From Chungangia koreensis (GTDB lineage: Bacteria; Bacillota; Bacilli; Bacillales_A; Planococcaceae), in the NCBI RefSeq assembly GCF_042651785.1, contig NZ_JBHSEC010000010.1, positions 1 to 16,283 of the forward strand: a DNA stretch of 16,283 nucleotides. Reading direction: 5' to 3'. Within the stretch, counting starts at the first letter, position 1, and each line of letters begins with the position of its first letter. Of the stretch, positions 1 to 6,591 are shown piece by piece. A program made the translations under genes and the position numbers. The notes below the pieces were generated by a model. It saw only the letters and a program-made list of their open reading frames with translations. It had not been told where the DNA came from and searched no databases.

Positions 1-39
1 CCAGCGTTCGTCCTGAGCCAGGATCAAACTCTCCATAAA
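1..39 (-). rRNA. 16S rRNA gene, first ~39 nt only
   Basis: Read on the minus strand this is the universally conserved 5' end of bacterial 16S rRNA, including the 27F primer site (AGAGTTTGATCCTGGCTCAG). The mature 5' end is placed near position 39 by comparison with the usual TTTATGGAGAG beginning. The rest of the gene lies beyond the left edge. It is transcribed away from bofA, as rrnA is in B. subtilis. Confidence 0.97.
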
Positions 40-198
40 GAGTATGAGTTAAGCTCATAAGTTTTGCTGGCATCAATTATGATGTCCAAATTTGTTGTCT
101 GTTCTATCCGACGGAGGTCGGATCAAAACAATTGTTTGTTAGACGTTTTGCTGTTCAGTTTTCAAGGTTCATGTTTACGTTACTGCCGTAACAGCAAC
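40..198 (-). other. rRNA operon leader with stem-loops and boxA-like region
   Basis: Transcribed leader between the P2 start (about 198) and the 16S 5' end. Visible elements are a perfect 7-bp stem with GGAG/CTCC loop at 106-123, a 5-bp stem-loop at 44-58 just outside the 16S 5' end, and a boxA-like segment at about 142-166 (minus strand TTGAAAACTGAACAGC), the usual Bacillus rrn leader sequence linked to antitermination. The stems probably contribute to precursor processing; that is inference. The plus-strand reading frame over this stretch is antisense to the leader and is not a gene. Confidence 0.8.
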
Positions 199-204
199 TC
201 TTAT

Positions 205-233
205 ATAATAACACCATTTCGTTATCAAGTCAA
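205..233 (-). promoter_or_regulatory. rRNA operon promoter P2 (sigma-A)
   Basis: On the minus strand: -35 TTGACT (228-233), 17-bp spacer, -10 TATTAT (205-210), giving a start near 198. With the upstream P1 it forms the tandem promoter arrangement typical of Bacillus rrn operons. Confidence 0.8.
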
Positions 234-298
234 TAACTTTTATTAATTCTTTTTATTGACCATGACGCTCATCACTGTTACTTGAGACGACTTCTACT

Positions 299-327
299 AT
301 GTTAATACTATTATACAATAATGTCAA
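299..327 (-). promoter_or_regulatory. rRNA operon promoter P1 (sigma-A)
   Basis: On the minus strand: a perfect -35 TTGACA (322-327), 17-bp spacer, -10 TAACAT (299-304). It lies about 94 bp upstream of P2 and downstream of the bofA terminator, so it belongs to the rRNA operon. The -10 is only a 4/6 match. Confidence 0.65.
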
Positions 328-352
328 CACTTAAAATGAACCTTCATAAAAG

Positions 353-388
353 AAAAACGGCCACCCTCTATAAAATAGGCAGCCGTTT
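353..388 (-). terminator. Intrinsic terminator after bofA
   Basis: On the minus strand, AAACGGCTGCC (378-388) pairs with GGTGGCCGTTT (355-365, with G-U pairs) and is followed by a T run at 353-357. It begins about 15 nt after the bofA stop and closes the dnaX-to-bofA transcription unit ahead of the rRNA promoters. Confidence 0.85.
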
Positions 389-402
389 GGTTTCACTTAA
401 AT

Positions 403-663
403 TCATAGCACAACAGCTATGGTCAAAATAGAGGCTAATCCCGGAATACCCAGTAATGCTACAACCAATCCGGAAGCAATATTGATCGGGACAAAGACTC
501 CTAAGAATCCAGCCGCTATGTGAAGTACAAACAATCCTAAGAATGACATCGCCAATCTGAACCAGAATACCGAAAACCAGTCAAGGACCTTAAAAATTCG
601 TTCTTTCCCTGACAATAGAATGAATAGTAGAGCAGCGCCAAGCACAATTAATAAGATTTTCAT
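403..663 (-). CDS. bofA: BofA, inhibitor of pro-sigma-K processing
   Basis: An 86-residue, almost wholly hydrophobic protein, matching the usual BofA length (about 87 aa). Family knowledge: BofA sits in the outer forespore membrane with SpoIVFA and SpoIVFB and holds the intramembrane protease SpoIVFB inactive until the forespore signal, thereby timing sigma-K activation in the mother cell. Visible here: an N-terminal membrane segment at about residues 2-18, a second near 35-58, and a Gly/Ile/Val-rich hydrophobic C-terminus (about 59-86). A GGGAAAGGA ribosome site lies about 12 nt upstream of the ATG. It is the last gene of the dnaX-ebfC-recR-yaaL-bofA cluster, 66 nt after yaaL, and is followed by a terminator and then an rRNA operon, the same order as in B. 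subtilis. Its presence implies an endospore former. Confidence 0.93.
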   Translation of the reverse strand: MKILLIVLGAALLFILLSGKERIFKVLDWFSVFWFRLAMSFLGLFVLHIAAGFLGVFVPINIASGLVVALLGIPGLASILTIAVVL

Positions 664-729
664 TGCGATGACCAGTCCTTTCCCACCATAACCTGATAGA
701 GGATTGTATGCTCCTTGGACTAGACTTAT

Positions 730-948
730 TCATTTTAGTTTTAGTTTTAATTTCCGGATTCTAGCTTCCTTAAATAAGTAGAAATGTTTGCTTTCTGCTA
801 TTTTACGCTGGACGATCACATTTAGATCATAATCATCAATCAGACTTTCAAGTTCTTTCGCCTGATGCCATTCTTTTTTCGTGTCGTTCATGAGACGGGC
901 AAGCTGCTCATCATACTCTTTTTTCAATTTTCCTTTACGTGAGAACAT
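730..948 (-). CDS. yaaL: YaaL-like DUF2508 family protein
   Basis: Small, highly charged, probably helical protein of 72 residues, of unknown function. Length and position between recR and bofA match B. subtilis YaaL (DUF2508). It begins MFSRKGKLKKEYDEQLARL, has Lys/Glu heptad-like stretches and ends in a basic KLKLKLK tail; no membrane segment or enzymatic motif is visible. Start choice: a longer frame begins with an ATG at 955-957, but that ATG directly abuts the AGGGGG ribosome site (zero spacing). The ATG at 946-948 lies 9 nt downstream of the site and gives the family-like N-terminus, so I prefer it. It starts 13 nt after recR and is presumably co-transcribed with it. Confidence 0.88.
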   Translation of the reverse strand: MFSRKGKLKKEYDEQLARLMNDTKKEWHQAKELESLIDDYDLNVIVQRKIAESKHFYLFKEARIRKLKLKLK

Positions 949-961
949 GCCCAACATCCCC

Positions 962-1561
962 CTATATTTCGCGTCTTCCTTCTACTGCCTTGGATAAAGT
1001 CACTTCATCGGCGTATTCCAAGTCACCGCCAACCGGCAATCCGTGGGCAATCCGGGTTGTCCGAATTCCGGACGGTTTGACGAGTCTGGATATATACATA
1101 GCAGTAGCTTCTCCTTCGATCGTCGGATTCGTCGCAAGAATTAGTTCCTTGACTTCCTCTTCATCTTGCAATCTTTTTAATAGGGAAGGAACATTAATAT
1201 CTTCAGGACCTATCCCGTCCATCGGCGAAATCGCACCATGAAGTACGTGATAGAGACCATTGTAATCTCGCATCTTCTCCATCGCGATTACATCTTTCGG
1301 ATCTTGGACGACACAAATCATGGTTTTGTCACGGTGCTGATCCTGACAGATTTGACAAGGGTCGACGTCGGTTATATGACCACAGATTGAACAGTAGCTT
1401 AAATTACGTTTTGCATCGACTAGTGCTTTAGCAAAATCGAGTACGGTTTCTTCTTTCATGCTAAGCACAAAAAACGCCAGACGGGCCGCTGTTTTCGGCC
1501 CGATACCTGGCAGCTTCATAAAACTATCAATTAGTTTTGATATCGGTTCAGGGTAGTGCAT
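962..1561 (-). CDS. recR: Recombination mediator protein RecR
   Basis: A 199-residue protein with the full RecR layout: N-terminal helix-hairpin-helix (about 10-30, KLPGIGPKTAARLA), a four-cysteine zinc finger (C57, C60, C69, C72) and a TOPRIM domain (about 80-175), then the conserved C-terminal segment with TRIAHGLPVGGDLEYAD. Family knowledge: RecR works with RecF and RecO to load RecA on SSB-coated single-stranded DNA at gaps. The ATG at 1559-1561 follows AGGAGG with about 8-nt spacing. The ebfC stop codon TAG is the first part of that ribosome site (TAGGAGG), so the two genes are translationally close. This operon position, after dnaX and ebfC, is widely conserved in bacteria. Confidence 0.97.
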   Translation of the reverse strand: MHYPEPISKLIDSFMKLPGIGPKTAARLAFFVLSMKEETVLDFAKALVDAKRNLSYCSICGHITDVDPCQICQDQHRDKTMICVVQDPKDVIAMEKMRDYNGLYHVLHGAISPMDGIGPEDINVPSLLKRLQDEEEVKELILATNPTIEGEATAMYISRLVKPSGIRTTRIAHGLPVGGDLEYADEVTLSKAVEGRREI

Positions 1562-1573
1562 CTATTTTTCCTC

Positions 1574-1894
1574 CTAGAACATTCCAGGGAGGTTCAATCC
1601 TTTCGTGAACTGTCCCATCGTGGAGTTCGTTATTTCATCTACTTGTTTCAGTGCATCATTTGTTGCGATAACGACTAAGTCCTGCAGCATTTCTACATCT
1701 TCCGGATCTACTACAGACGGGTCAATGACCACTTCCACAACTTCCTTGTGGCCAGTCATGACAACTTTTACCATACCGCCGCCAGCTGTTCCTTCAAGGT
1801 GTTTTTGACCTAACTCCTCTTGAGCCTCAGCCATTTGTTTTTGCATCTTTTGCATTTGCTTCATCATACCTTGCATATTTCCCATTCCACGCAT
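1574..1894 (-). CDS. ebfC: YbaB/EbfC family nucleoid-associated protein
   Basis: A 106-residue protein equivalent to B. subtilis YaaK. Family knowledge: YbaB/EbfC proteins are small dimers that bind DNA and associate with the nucleoid; the gene almost always lies between dnaX and recR. Visible: a Met/Gln/Lys-rich N-terminal helix (MRGMGNMQGMMKQMQKMQ), the EGTAGGGMVKVVMTG strand region (from about residue 35) and the conserved C-terminus DEITNSTMGQFTKGLNLPGMF. Start choice: a frame three codons longer begins with an ATG at 1901-1903 that immediately abuts AAAGGAGG. The ATG at 1892-1894, 9 nt from the site, gives the family-typical MRG start and is preferred. Confidence 0.94.
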   Translation of the reverse strand: MRGMGNMQGMMKQMQKMQKQMAEAQEELGQKHLEGTAGGGMVKVVMTGHKEVVEVVIDPSVVDPEDVEMLQDLVVIATNDALKQVDEITNSTMGQFTKGLNLPGMF

Positions 1895-1914
1895 GTTAAA
1901 CATCCTCCTTTAGA

Positions 1915-3666
1915 TTAATCATCATAGACTTCCACGAATTCCTTGCCGAATAATTTTTCAGCTTCCTTTACAAGGGGATCATCCTCTGATCGTTCTCCCT
2001 CTTTATCCAACAAAGAAAGCATTTCTTCTGCAGCTGCTTCTTCATCCGACATTTGGTCATCATGTTTTTTCATTCCGTTCTGACGGATGAATTCTTCCCG
2101 TATTTTAAACCAGCTATCTTCCGGTACAAATATCACTTCATATGATTTACCGACGAGAGATTCTAAAAGGCTGGTAAACGACGTCAGAAAAGTTCCATTA
2201 TCAGCCGCCATCTGGCAATGTATATCATACTTGAATTTTAACACAAAGGCACGGCTCGATGCTGCTACTGGTTCTGCCTCATTGAGGAGAGCGGCATGCG
2301 ATTTTTGTAGGCTATTCAAAATTTGTGCCCATTGAGATTTTATTCCCTTTATATCTTCTTTAGTCGCATTTTTCAAGACATCCTGAATTCGGCCTGTTGG
2401 AATCTTGAAGCTGCGGTTTGCTTTTGGCTTGCGCTGTTGCTGTTGCTCCGGCTGTGCGGGTTGAGCTGGATGAGTTGTTACACCTTTTAATGTTGTCTGG
2501 AGTTCCTTTACAAGTTGTTCAAGTTGGACAATCCTATCTTCGAGGACGGATTGATCAGCGGTGGAAGCTTGGGAAAGGTTTCTCCCCACTTGCGTCATTT
2601 TCAACAAGGCGGATTCCAAATAGACCTTTGCATGATTGGAAAAGCGCATATCCTGCTGAGTTTTACTTAGAATCTCGATATAACTATATAATGTATCTTC
2701 CGGTACTTGCTGTGACAACTCTCCGAATTTCTCATCAGAAGTTGCAAGCTCAAGCAAGTCATGCAATCCTGGTGCAGATTTAATCAGTAGTAAATCTCGG
2801 TAAAAGGTAATAAGATCCTCTGTCAACCGGACAGGGTCCTTTCCTTCTTGTATCATTTCTTCCAATAATCCTAAAGCTTTGGCAGCCTCTTTGGAATGAA
2901 GAGCCTGGGATAACTGGTAGAACATATCTTGGCTAATCGAACCCGTGACCAAAAGGGCATCTTCAACCGTCATTTCCTCTTCACTGAAAGACACGACCTG
3001 ATCGAGCATACTTAACGCATCACGCATGCCCCCTGCCGCTGCCTGGGCGATCACTTTAAGTGCGGATTCGTTATATGGTATCTTTTCTTCCTCTAATACT
3101 ACCTTCATCCGTGAAATGATATCGGCAGTTGTATGACGTTTAAAATCGAATCGTTGGCATCGTGAAATGATGGTTAAGGGCAATTTATGCGGCTCAGTTG
3201 TAGCCAAGATGAATACGACATGAGCAGGAGGTTCTTCAAGAGTTTTCAATAATGCATTGAATGCACTGTTCGAGAGCATATGCACTTCGTCAATGATGTA
3301 GACTTTATATCGCGAATTAGCAGGTGCAAATCGGACCTTTTCAATAATGTCACGCATTTCTTCAACTCGGGAGTTGGAGGCGGCGTCAAACTCAATGACG
3401 TCTGTATTAGAGCCGTTCGTAATACTAATACACGTCGGACACTCATTGCACGGCTCAGCCGTGGGACCGTTTTCGCAATTTAAAGCTTTTGCAAAAATCT
3501 TTGCCGTACTTGTTTTCCCTGTACCACGAGGACCTGAAAACAAATAGGCATGGGAGGTCTTATCGGAAAGGAGAGCGTTTTGCAGCGTCCGTTTCACATG
3601 AGCCTGTCCACTCATCTCCGAAAATGATTGTGGCCGATAGGCACGATAAAAAGCTTGGTATGACAA
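1915..3666 (-). CDS. dnaX: DNA polymerase III subunit gamma/tau
   Basis: Clamp-loader ATPase of the replisome, 583 residues. With delta and delta' it loads the beta clamp, and tau couples polymerase and helicase. Visible: Walker A GPRGTGKT (45-52), zinc-binding cysteines C64, C73, C76 and C79, Walker B IIDEVH (about 124-129), sensor SRC (168-170), a clamp-loader collar region to about 360, a low-complexity Pro/Gln linker near 400 and a tau-specific acidic C-terminus ending EFVEVYDD. Start choice: the frame can be extended to a GTG at 3685-3687, but that places the ribosome site GAAGGAG inside the gene. The TTG at 3664-3666, 9 nt from that site, yields the family start MSYQAFYRAYRPQ. I see no A-AAA-AAG slippery site for a programmed gamma frameshift. 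ebfC starts 20 nt downstream. Confidence 0.95.
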   Translation of the reverse strand: MSYQAFYRAYRPQSFSEMSGQAHVKRTLQNALLSDKTSHAYLFSGPRGTGKTSTAKIFAKALNCENGPTAEPCNECPTCISITNGSNTDVIEFDAASNSRVEEMRDIIEKVRFAPANSRYKVYIIDEVHMLSNSAFNALLKTLEEPPAHVVFILATTEPHKLPLTIISRCQRFDFKRHTTADIISRMKVVLEEEKIPYNESALKVIAQAAAGGMRDALSMLDQVVSFSEEEMTVEDALLVTGSISQDMFYQLSQALHSKEAAKALGLLEEMIQEGKDPVRLTEDLITFYRDLLLIKSAPGLHDLLELATSDEKFGELSQQVPEDTLYSYIEILSKTQQDMRFSNHAKVYLESALLKMTQVGRNLSQASTADQSVLEDRIVQLEQLVKELQTTLKGVTTHPAQPAQPEQQQQRKPKANRSFKIPTGRIQDVLKNATKEDIKGIKSQWAQILNSLQKSHAALLNEAEPVAASSRAFVLKFKYDIHCQMAADNGTFLTSFTSLLESLVGKSYEVIFVPEDSWFKIREEFIRQNGMKKHDDQMSDEEAAAEEMLSLLDKEGERSEDDPLVKEAEKLFGKEFVEVYDD

Positions 3667-3705
3667 CGTTTTTTTCTCCTTCCCCACCGTCTTTTTTCTT
3701 CTTTA

Positions 3706-3714
3706 ATTATATCA
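3706..3714 (-). promoter_or_regulatory. Extended -10 promoter for dnaX operon
   Basis: The minus strand carries TGATATAAT: a perfect -10 hexamer TATAAT (3706-3711) with the TGn extension and no clear -35. It lies just after the SRP RNA terminator and about 40 nt upstream of the dnaX start, so the dnaX cluster can be transcribed independently of the SRP RNA gene. Confidence 0.65.
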
Positions 3715-3752
3715 TAAATAAGAAGACCCATCCTCTAAATAGGATGGGTCTT
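3714..3752 (-). terminator. Terminator of the SRP RNA gene
   Basis: Perfect 11-bp stem AAGACCCATCC/GGATGGGTCTT (3723-3733 with 3742-3752) and an 8-nt loop, followed on the minus strand by the T-rich stretch CTTATTTAT. It begins about 16 nt past the SRP RNA 3' end. The tail is interrupted, so some readthrough into dnaX is plausible. Confidence 0.8.
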
Positions 3753-3767
3753 TTGAGATCATATGTA

Positions 3768-4040
3768 ATTGCCGTGCACCTTCCTTTGACAGCTGCACAT
3801 AAGCGTTACTCCTGTCGACAGCTCAGTTTAGGCTGCCCCGCGGCACATGAGAAAAACCACTTAATGCTGCTTCCTTCCGGACCTGACATGGTTCATGGGT
3901 TCCCATTGCGCAGGACCCAAACGTCAACACTACGTGCAGAAGGCAGCCTTACATGCAGACAGCCTCGAGAAGGGATTCAGTCTCGCTAGAGCGGATTGCG
4001 AGTTACAGGACACCGCTACCTTCCCACCTAGCACGGCAAT
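3768..4040 (-). ncRNA. ffs: Signal recognition particle RNA (long, scRNA type)
   Basis: About 270 nt, the Bacillus scRNA (scr) type with both Alu and S domains. Family knowledge: it pairs with Ffh (and HBsu in Bacillus) to target nascent membrane and secreted proteins. Visible on the minus strand: 5' ATTGCCGTGC pairs with 3' GCACGGCAAT; the 5' Alu segment has GGTAGCGGTGTCCTGTAA; the universally conserved S-domain tetraloop and Ffh-binding part (GTCAGGTCCGGAAGGAAGC) lies near 3868-3892; the flanking strand GGGTCCTGCGCAATGG is also recognisable. It lies directly upstream of dnaX as in B. subtilis. A 166-codon plus-strand frame running through it is antisense and is not a gene. Confidence 0.96.
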
Positions 4041-4045
4041 AACTA

Positions 4046-4074
4046 AGTATACGCTCATTACCGACAAAAATCAA
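4046..4074 (-). promoter_or_regulatory. Promoter of the SRP RNA gene
   Basis: On the minus strand: -35 TTGATT (4069-4074), 17-bp spacer, -10 TATACT (4046-4051). A start 6-7 nt downstream falls at 4039-4040, exactly where the closing helix of the RNA begins, which supports both calls. Confidence 0.75.
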
Positions 4075-4114
4075 TGGGTATGAACGGTTTCAATATTTTA
4101 ACAGATTATATTTA

Positions 4115-4144
4115 TTGACATATGAATTAGGTCCATGGTAAATT
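4115..4144 (+). promoter_or_regulatory. Promoter of tRNA-Ser
   Basis: Perfect -35 TTGACA (4115-4120), 18-bp spacer, -10 TAAATT (4139-4144), ahead of the tRNA 5' end at 4161. It is divergent from the SRP RNA promoter, with about 40 bp between the two -35 boxes. Confidence 0.6.
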
Positions 4145-4160
4145 TATTTCTGTTGTGTAT

Positions 4161-4253
4161 GGAGGAATACCCAAGTCTGGCTGAAGGGATCGGTCTTGAA
4201 AACCGACAGGCGGGTTAAACCGCGCGGGGGTTCGAATCCCTCTTCCTCCGCCA
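4161..4253 (+). tRNA. tRNA-Ser, anticodon UGA
   Basis: A 93-nt class II tRNA. Acceptor stem GGAGGAA pairs with TTCCTCC, discriminator G and an encoded CCA end. The anticodon stem TCGGT/ACCGA encloses the loop CTTGAAA, giving anticodon TGA (reads UCN serine codons, chiefly UCA). A long variable arm (GCGGGTT..AACCGC) typical of tRNA-Ser and the T loop TTCGAAT are present. B. subtilis has a tRNA-Ser between serS and dck; here it lies on the far side of the kinase pair, next to the SRP RNA gene and oriented against it. Confidence 0.97.
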
Positions 4254-4288
4254 TCAATTATTTAAAAACGCGCATAAGTTGGAGGTTG

Positions 4289-4316
4289 AATTCGTTACTT
4301 CTGTAACGAATTTTTC
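4289..4316 (+). terminator. Terminator of tRNA-Ser
   Basis: Stem AATTCGTTAC/GTAACGAATT with a TTCT loop followed by TTTTT on the plus strand, 36 nt after the tRNA. Confidence 0.85.
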
Positions 4317-4349
4317 TCCACTATTCATAGTCAGAATATTCCTAAGAGG

Positions 4350-4373
4350 AGGACACGTCATGTGTCCTTTTTT
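4350..4373 (+). terminator. Second terminator hairpin between tRNA-Ser and the unknown gene
   Basis: Stem AGGACAC/GTGTCCT (4350-4356 with 4362-4368), followed by a T run on the plus strand. It may back up the first tRNA terminator. On the minus strand the hairpin follows the 4387-5040 gene at about 18 nt, but its downstream tail there (CCTCTTAGG) is poor, so termination of that gene is not well explained. Confidence 0.65.
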
Positions 4374-4386
4374 GTTTTATTCATAG

Positions 4387-5040
4387 TTAAAACAACATGA
4401 ACTGTCGTGTGATGGCATTCGACAATTCATCAGACATCATAAGTGCCTGTTCTTCAATTCGGTCATATACTTTAATCTCTTCACTATATTTTTTTGTAAT
4501 CATGCAGACAGCTTCTAATTTGGTTAGAGCCAAATGCTCATAAAACATTTCACGCATGGCCTGTTCATTGATAAATGGATTGATCCTACTTAAGAAACGG
4601 GCAATGTCATCACCGTTACGATGCCATTCTTTGTCTAGTTCATCTGCCTTCTGATTGTCCCCAGCCATGGCAGCCTTCACTAATTCGGCTGCAATCGTTA
4701 AATGTTCATTTAATAGTACCGCATAACGATCACCGATTTTTTTTCCGTAAAAGCGCGCTAACGTTTTTCCTTGGTCGACAGGGTTTTGAAGCAGGCGGTC
4801 CACCACCAAATTCGCATCCGGCAGTTTGAACACCAAACTGGTGATTGTCATACGTGTCCAGGTAATATGCTGCTCCCATAAGGTTCTCATGGCAGCTTTC
4901 AAGTCTGCTGACTTACGGTGGATATATTGATCATTTGCTCTCCCTATCGGATTTAATCCTTGTACAGCAGCTTGATAAGGATACAAGCGCATGGAATATG
5001 GAAATGGAACATAGTAATTGAATCCGTAAAATCCATTCAT
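4387..5040 (-). CDS. Uncharacterised helical protein (EH-helix repeats)
   Basis: A 217-residue protein of unknown function. The N-terminal ~40 residues are Tyr/Pro-rich (MNGFYGFNYYVPFPYSMRLY); the rest looks all-helical. Three helices carry acid-His pairs: LWEQHITWTRMTI, LLNEHLTIAAELV and FYEHLALTKLEAV, plus an EWH turn and a C-terminal EEQALMMSDEL helix. From memory it resembles short Firmicutes proteins often mislabelled acetylglutamate kinase; no amino-acid-kinase glycine loops are visible, so I would not use that name. Start choice: the frame extends to 5148, but that part contains the dck terminator. The ATG at 5038-5040 follows AAGGAG at 10 nt. It lies downstream of dck after a strong terminator, so it probably has its own, unidentified promoter. 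Confidence 0.8.
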   Translation of the reverse strand: MNGFYGFNYYVPFPYSMRLYPYQAAVQGLNPIGRANDQYIHRKSADLKAAMRTLWEQHITWTRMTITSLVFKLPDANLVVDRLLQNPVDQGKTLARFYGKKIGDRYAVLLNEHLTIAAELVKAAMAGDNQKADELDKEWHRNGDDIARFLSRINPFINEQAMREMFYEHLALTKLEAVCMITKKYSEEIKVYDRIEEQALMMSDELSNAITRQFMLF

Positions 5041-5106
5041 TCGAGTGATTCTCCTTAAACGATTTGTACCTCTTATCTTATTCAAGGAGATCTTGTTCGG
5101 TGAATG

Positions 5107-5137
5107 AAAAAGGAACAGCTTCTCAAGGCTGTTCCTT
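5107..5137 (-). terminator. Terminator of the dgk-dck operon
   Basis: Perfect 9-bp stem AGGAACAGC/GCTGTTCCT (5111-5119 with 5128-5136), 8-nt loop, followed on the minus strand by TTTTTC. It begins about 8 nt after the dck stop. Confidence 0.9.
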
Positions 5138-5144
5138 CCTCCCA

Positions 5145-5813
5145 TCATTTTCTTAATGTTGCGGTTTTATCTAAAAAGTAACCGATGCGTTCAACGATTT
5201 GTTCAACACACTCCGGATCTTTCATTAAATCATAATCATTAATGTCCAAGCGTAAAACTGGGCAAGCATTAAAAGAATCAATCCAATTCTTATAACGGGT
5301 ATGCATTTCCTCCCAGTAGCTGACTGGTGTCTGCTGTTCCATCGGTCGTCCCCGCTCCTGGATCCGCTCCAAAATGCTATCCATTGAACCTTCCAGATAG
5401 ATTAACAAATCTGGATGAGGGAAATATGGAGTCATGACCATGGCATCGAACAAGTTTTTGTATGTCTCATAATCGACTGGAGACATGGTGCCTTTTTCAT
5501 AATGCATTTTTGCAAAGATACCTGTGTCCTCATAGATGGAACGATCTTGAATAAACCCTCCACCATATTCGAAAATACGTTTTTGTTCCTTGAAGCGCTC
5601 TGCCAAAAAGTAAACTTGCAGATGGAAACTCCATTTTTCGAAGTCATCATAGAACTTGTCCAAATATGGATTCGTATCCACTTTTTCAAAAGAAGTCCTG
5701 AAATTTAATGCATTAGCCAAAGCTGTTGTCATTGTGGACTTCCCAACACCGACAGTGCCCGCAATCGTAATGACAGCACTATTTGGAATTCCGTATTTTT
5801 CTCTTAAATTCAT
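5145..5813 (-). CDS. dck: Deoxyadenosine/deoxycytidine kinase
   Basis: A 222-residue deoxynucleoside kinase that phosphorylates deoxyadenosine and deoxycytidine in the salvage route to dNTPs. Visible: P-loop GTVGVGKST (19-27), the substrate-site acid with the FEKVDTNPYLDKFYDD segment (42-57), WSFHLQVYFL (61-70), the DRS motif of this family (QDRSIYED, D90-R91-S92), and the Arg-rich lid ERIQERGRPME (149-159). The ATG follows AAAGGAG at 9 nt and overlaps the dgk stop by 4 nt (ATGA), implying translational coupling. It corresponds to B. subtilis dck, whose product forms part of the same salvage pair with Dgk. Confidence 0.94.
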   Translation of the reverse strand: MNLREKYGIPNSAVITIAGTVGVGKSTMTTALANALNFRTSFEKVDTNPYLDKFYDDFEKWSFHLQVYFLAERFKEQKRIFEYGGGFIQDRSIYEDTGIFAKMHYEKGTMSPVDYETYKNLFDAMVMTPYFPHPDLLIYLEGSMDSILERIQERGRPMEQQTPVSYWEEMHTRYKNWIDSFNACPVLRLDINDYDLMKDPECVEQIVERIGYFLDKTATLRK

Positions 5814-6448
5814 GCGTGCAAACTCCTTTTTTGTAACGTTGCCTCAACTTGGCCAATAATCAATTTCAAGTCTTCATCGTTTAATACGAAATCGAAGTCA
5901 TCTCCGTTTACACGGAGTACCGGGATTTCTGGATGTGTTTCTTCAAAATGCTGTATGAACACTTCATAGTCTTCAGAGAGCTGTTTCATATACGCCGGGT
6001 CCATATTTCTTTCGAAATCTCTTCCGCGCAATGCAATGCGTTTCATTAGTGTATCCAGACTTGCATTCAAGTAGATGACCATATTAGGGACGGGCATATC
6101 ATGTGTTAAAATCTGATAGATTCCCTTGTACTTTTCAAATTCCTCTTGCTGCAACGTACGTTGTGCAAAAATGAGGTTCTTGAAAATATGATAATCAGCC
6201 ACAACCGGCTTGTCCAAATCTAAATAGTCACGCTTTATGTCTTTCAGTTGTTTATACCGGTTACATAAAAAAAACATTTCCGTCTGGAAACTCCACTCTT
6301 CAATGTTTTCGTAAAATTTATTTAAAAATGGATTTTCGTCTACAATCTCTTTAAGCAAGTGAAATTGATATGTATCAGCAATCGCTTTAGAAAGTGACGT
6401 TTTTCCGACCCCGATCGGACCTTCCACTGTTATAAACGGAACGGGCAT
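5810..6448 (-). CDS. dgk: Deoxyguanosine kinase
   Basis: A 212-residue paralogue of dck that salvages purine deoxynucleosides, mainly deoxyguanosine. Visible: P-loop GPIGVGKT (10-17), the IVDENPFLNKFYENIEEWSFQTEMFFL block (35-61), the segment ADYHIFKN (84-91) in place of the DRS motif of dck, and the lid LRGRDFERN. Residues such as the DYH segment are what I used to separate it from dck. Start choice: the frame can begin at 6490, but that ATG overlaps the promoter -10. The ATG at 6446-6448 is 8 nt from AAGGGGG and gives the family-like start before the P-loop. First gene of the two-gene operon. Confidence 0.93.
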   Translation of the reverse strand: MPVPFITVEGPIGVGKTSLSKAIADTYQFHLLKEIVDENPFLNKFYENIEEWSFQTEMFFLCNRYKQLKDIKRDYLDLDKPVVADYHIFKNLIFAQRTLQQEEFEKYKGIYQILTHDMPVPNMVIYLNASLDTLMKRIALRGRDFERNMDPAYMKQLSEDYEVFIQHFEETHPEIPVLRVNGDDFDFVLNDEDLKLIIGQVEATLQKRSLHA

Positions 6449-6488
6449 CAGATGGTCCCCCTTCTCAATTCGAATCAATGCGCACTTC

Positions 6489-6497
6489 ATTTTATCA
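6489..6497 (-). promoter_or_regulatory. Extended -10 promoter of dgk-dck
   Basis: The minus strand reads TGATAAAAT, a TGn-extended -10 (TAAAAT at 6489-6494). It lies between the yaaH terminator and the chosen dgk start and has no clear -35. A start near 6483 would give a ~35-nt leader. Confidence 0.5.
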
Positions 6498-6520
6498 TAG
6501 CAAGTTGTCGAAAAACAGGG

Positions 6521-6552
6521 AAAAAAACACCTTCCGAGGAGAAAGGTGTTTT
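6521..6552 (-). terminator. Terminator of yaaH
   Basis: Stem AAAACACCTT/AAGGTGTTTT with a 9-nt loop, continuing into a 7-nt T run on the minus strand (6521-6527). It lies 40 nt after the yaaH stop. Confidence 0.9.
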
Positions 6553-6591
6553 CAACAGGTTCTCAATCAAGTTACAATAAGCTACCTGAAT

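Noticed and set aside
64..246. 60-codon plus-strand frame next to the 16S gene
   Set aside because: It is antisense to the rRNA leader, covering the boxA-like region, stem-loops and the P2 promoter; no ribosome site.
1915..3666. Programmed frameshift producing a gamma form of DnaX
   Set aside because: No slippery heptamer with downstream hairpin seen in the linker region; the A-run near 3670 lies upstream of the chosen start codon.
3489..3989. 166-codon plus-strand frame
   Set aside because: It lies antisense to the 5' part of dnaX, the terminator and the SRP RNA gene, all of which are strongly supported.
4350..4373. Dedicated terminator for the unknown gene on the minus strand
   Set aside because: The hairpin has its T run only on the plus strand, so it fits tRNA-Ser better.
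4387..5148. Longer version of the unknown gene starting at 5148
   Set aside because: The extra 36 codons overlap the dck stop and encode the dck terminator hairpin; a good ribosome site precedes the ATG at 5040.
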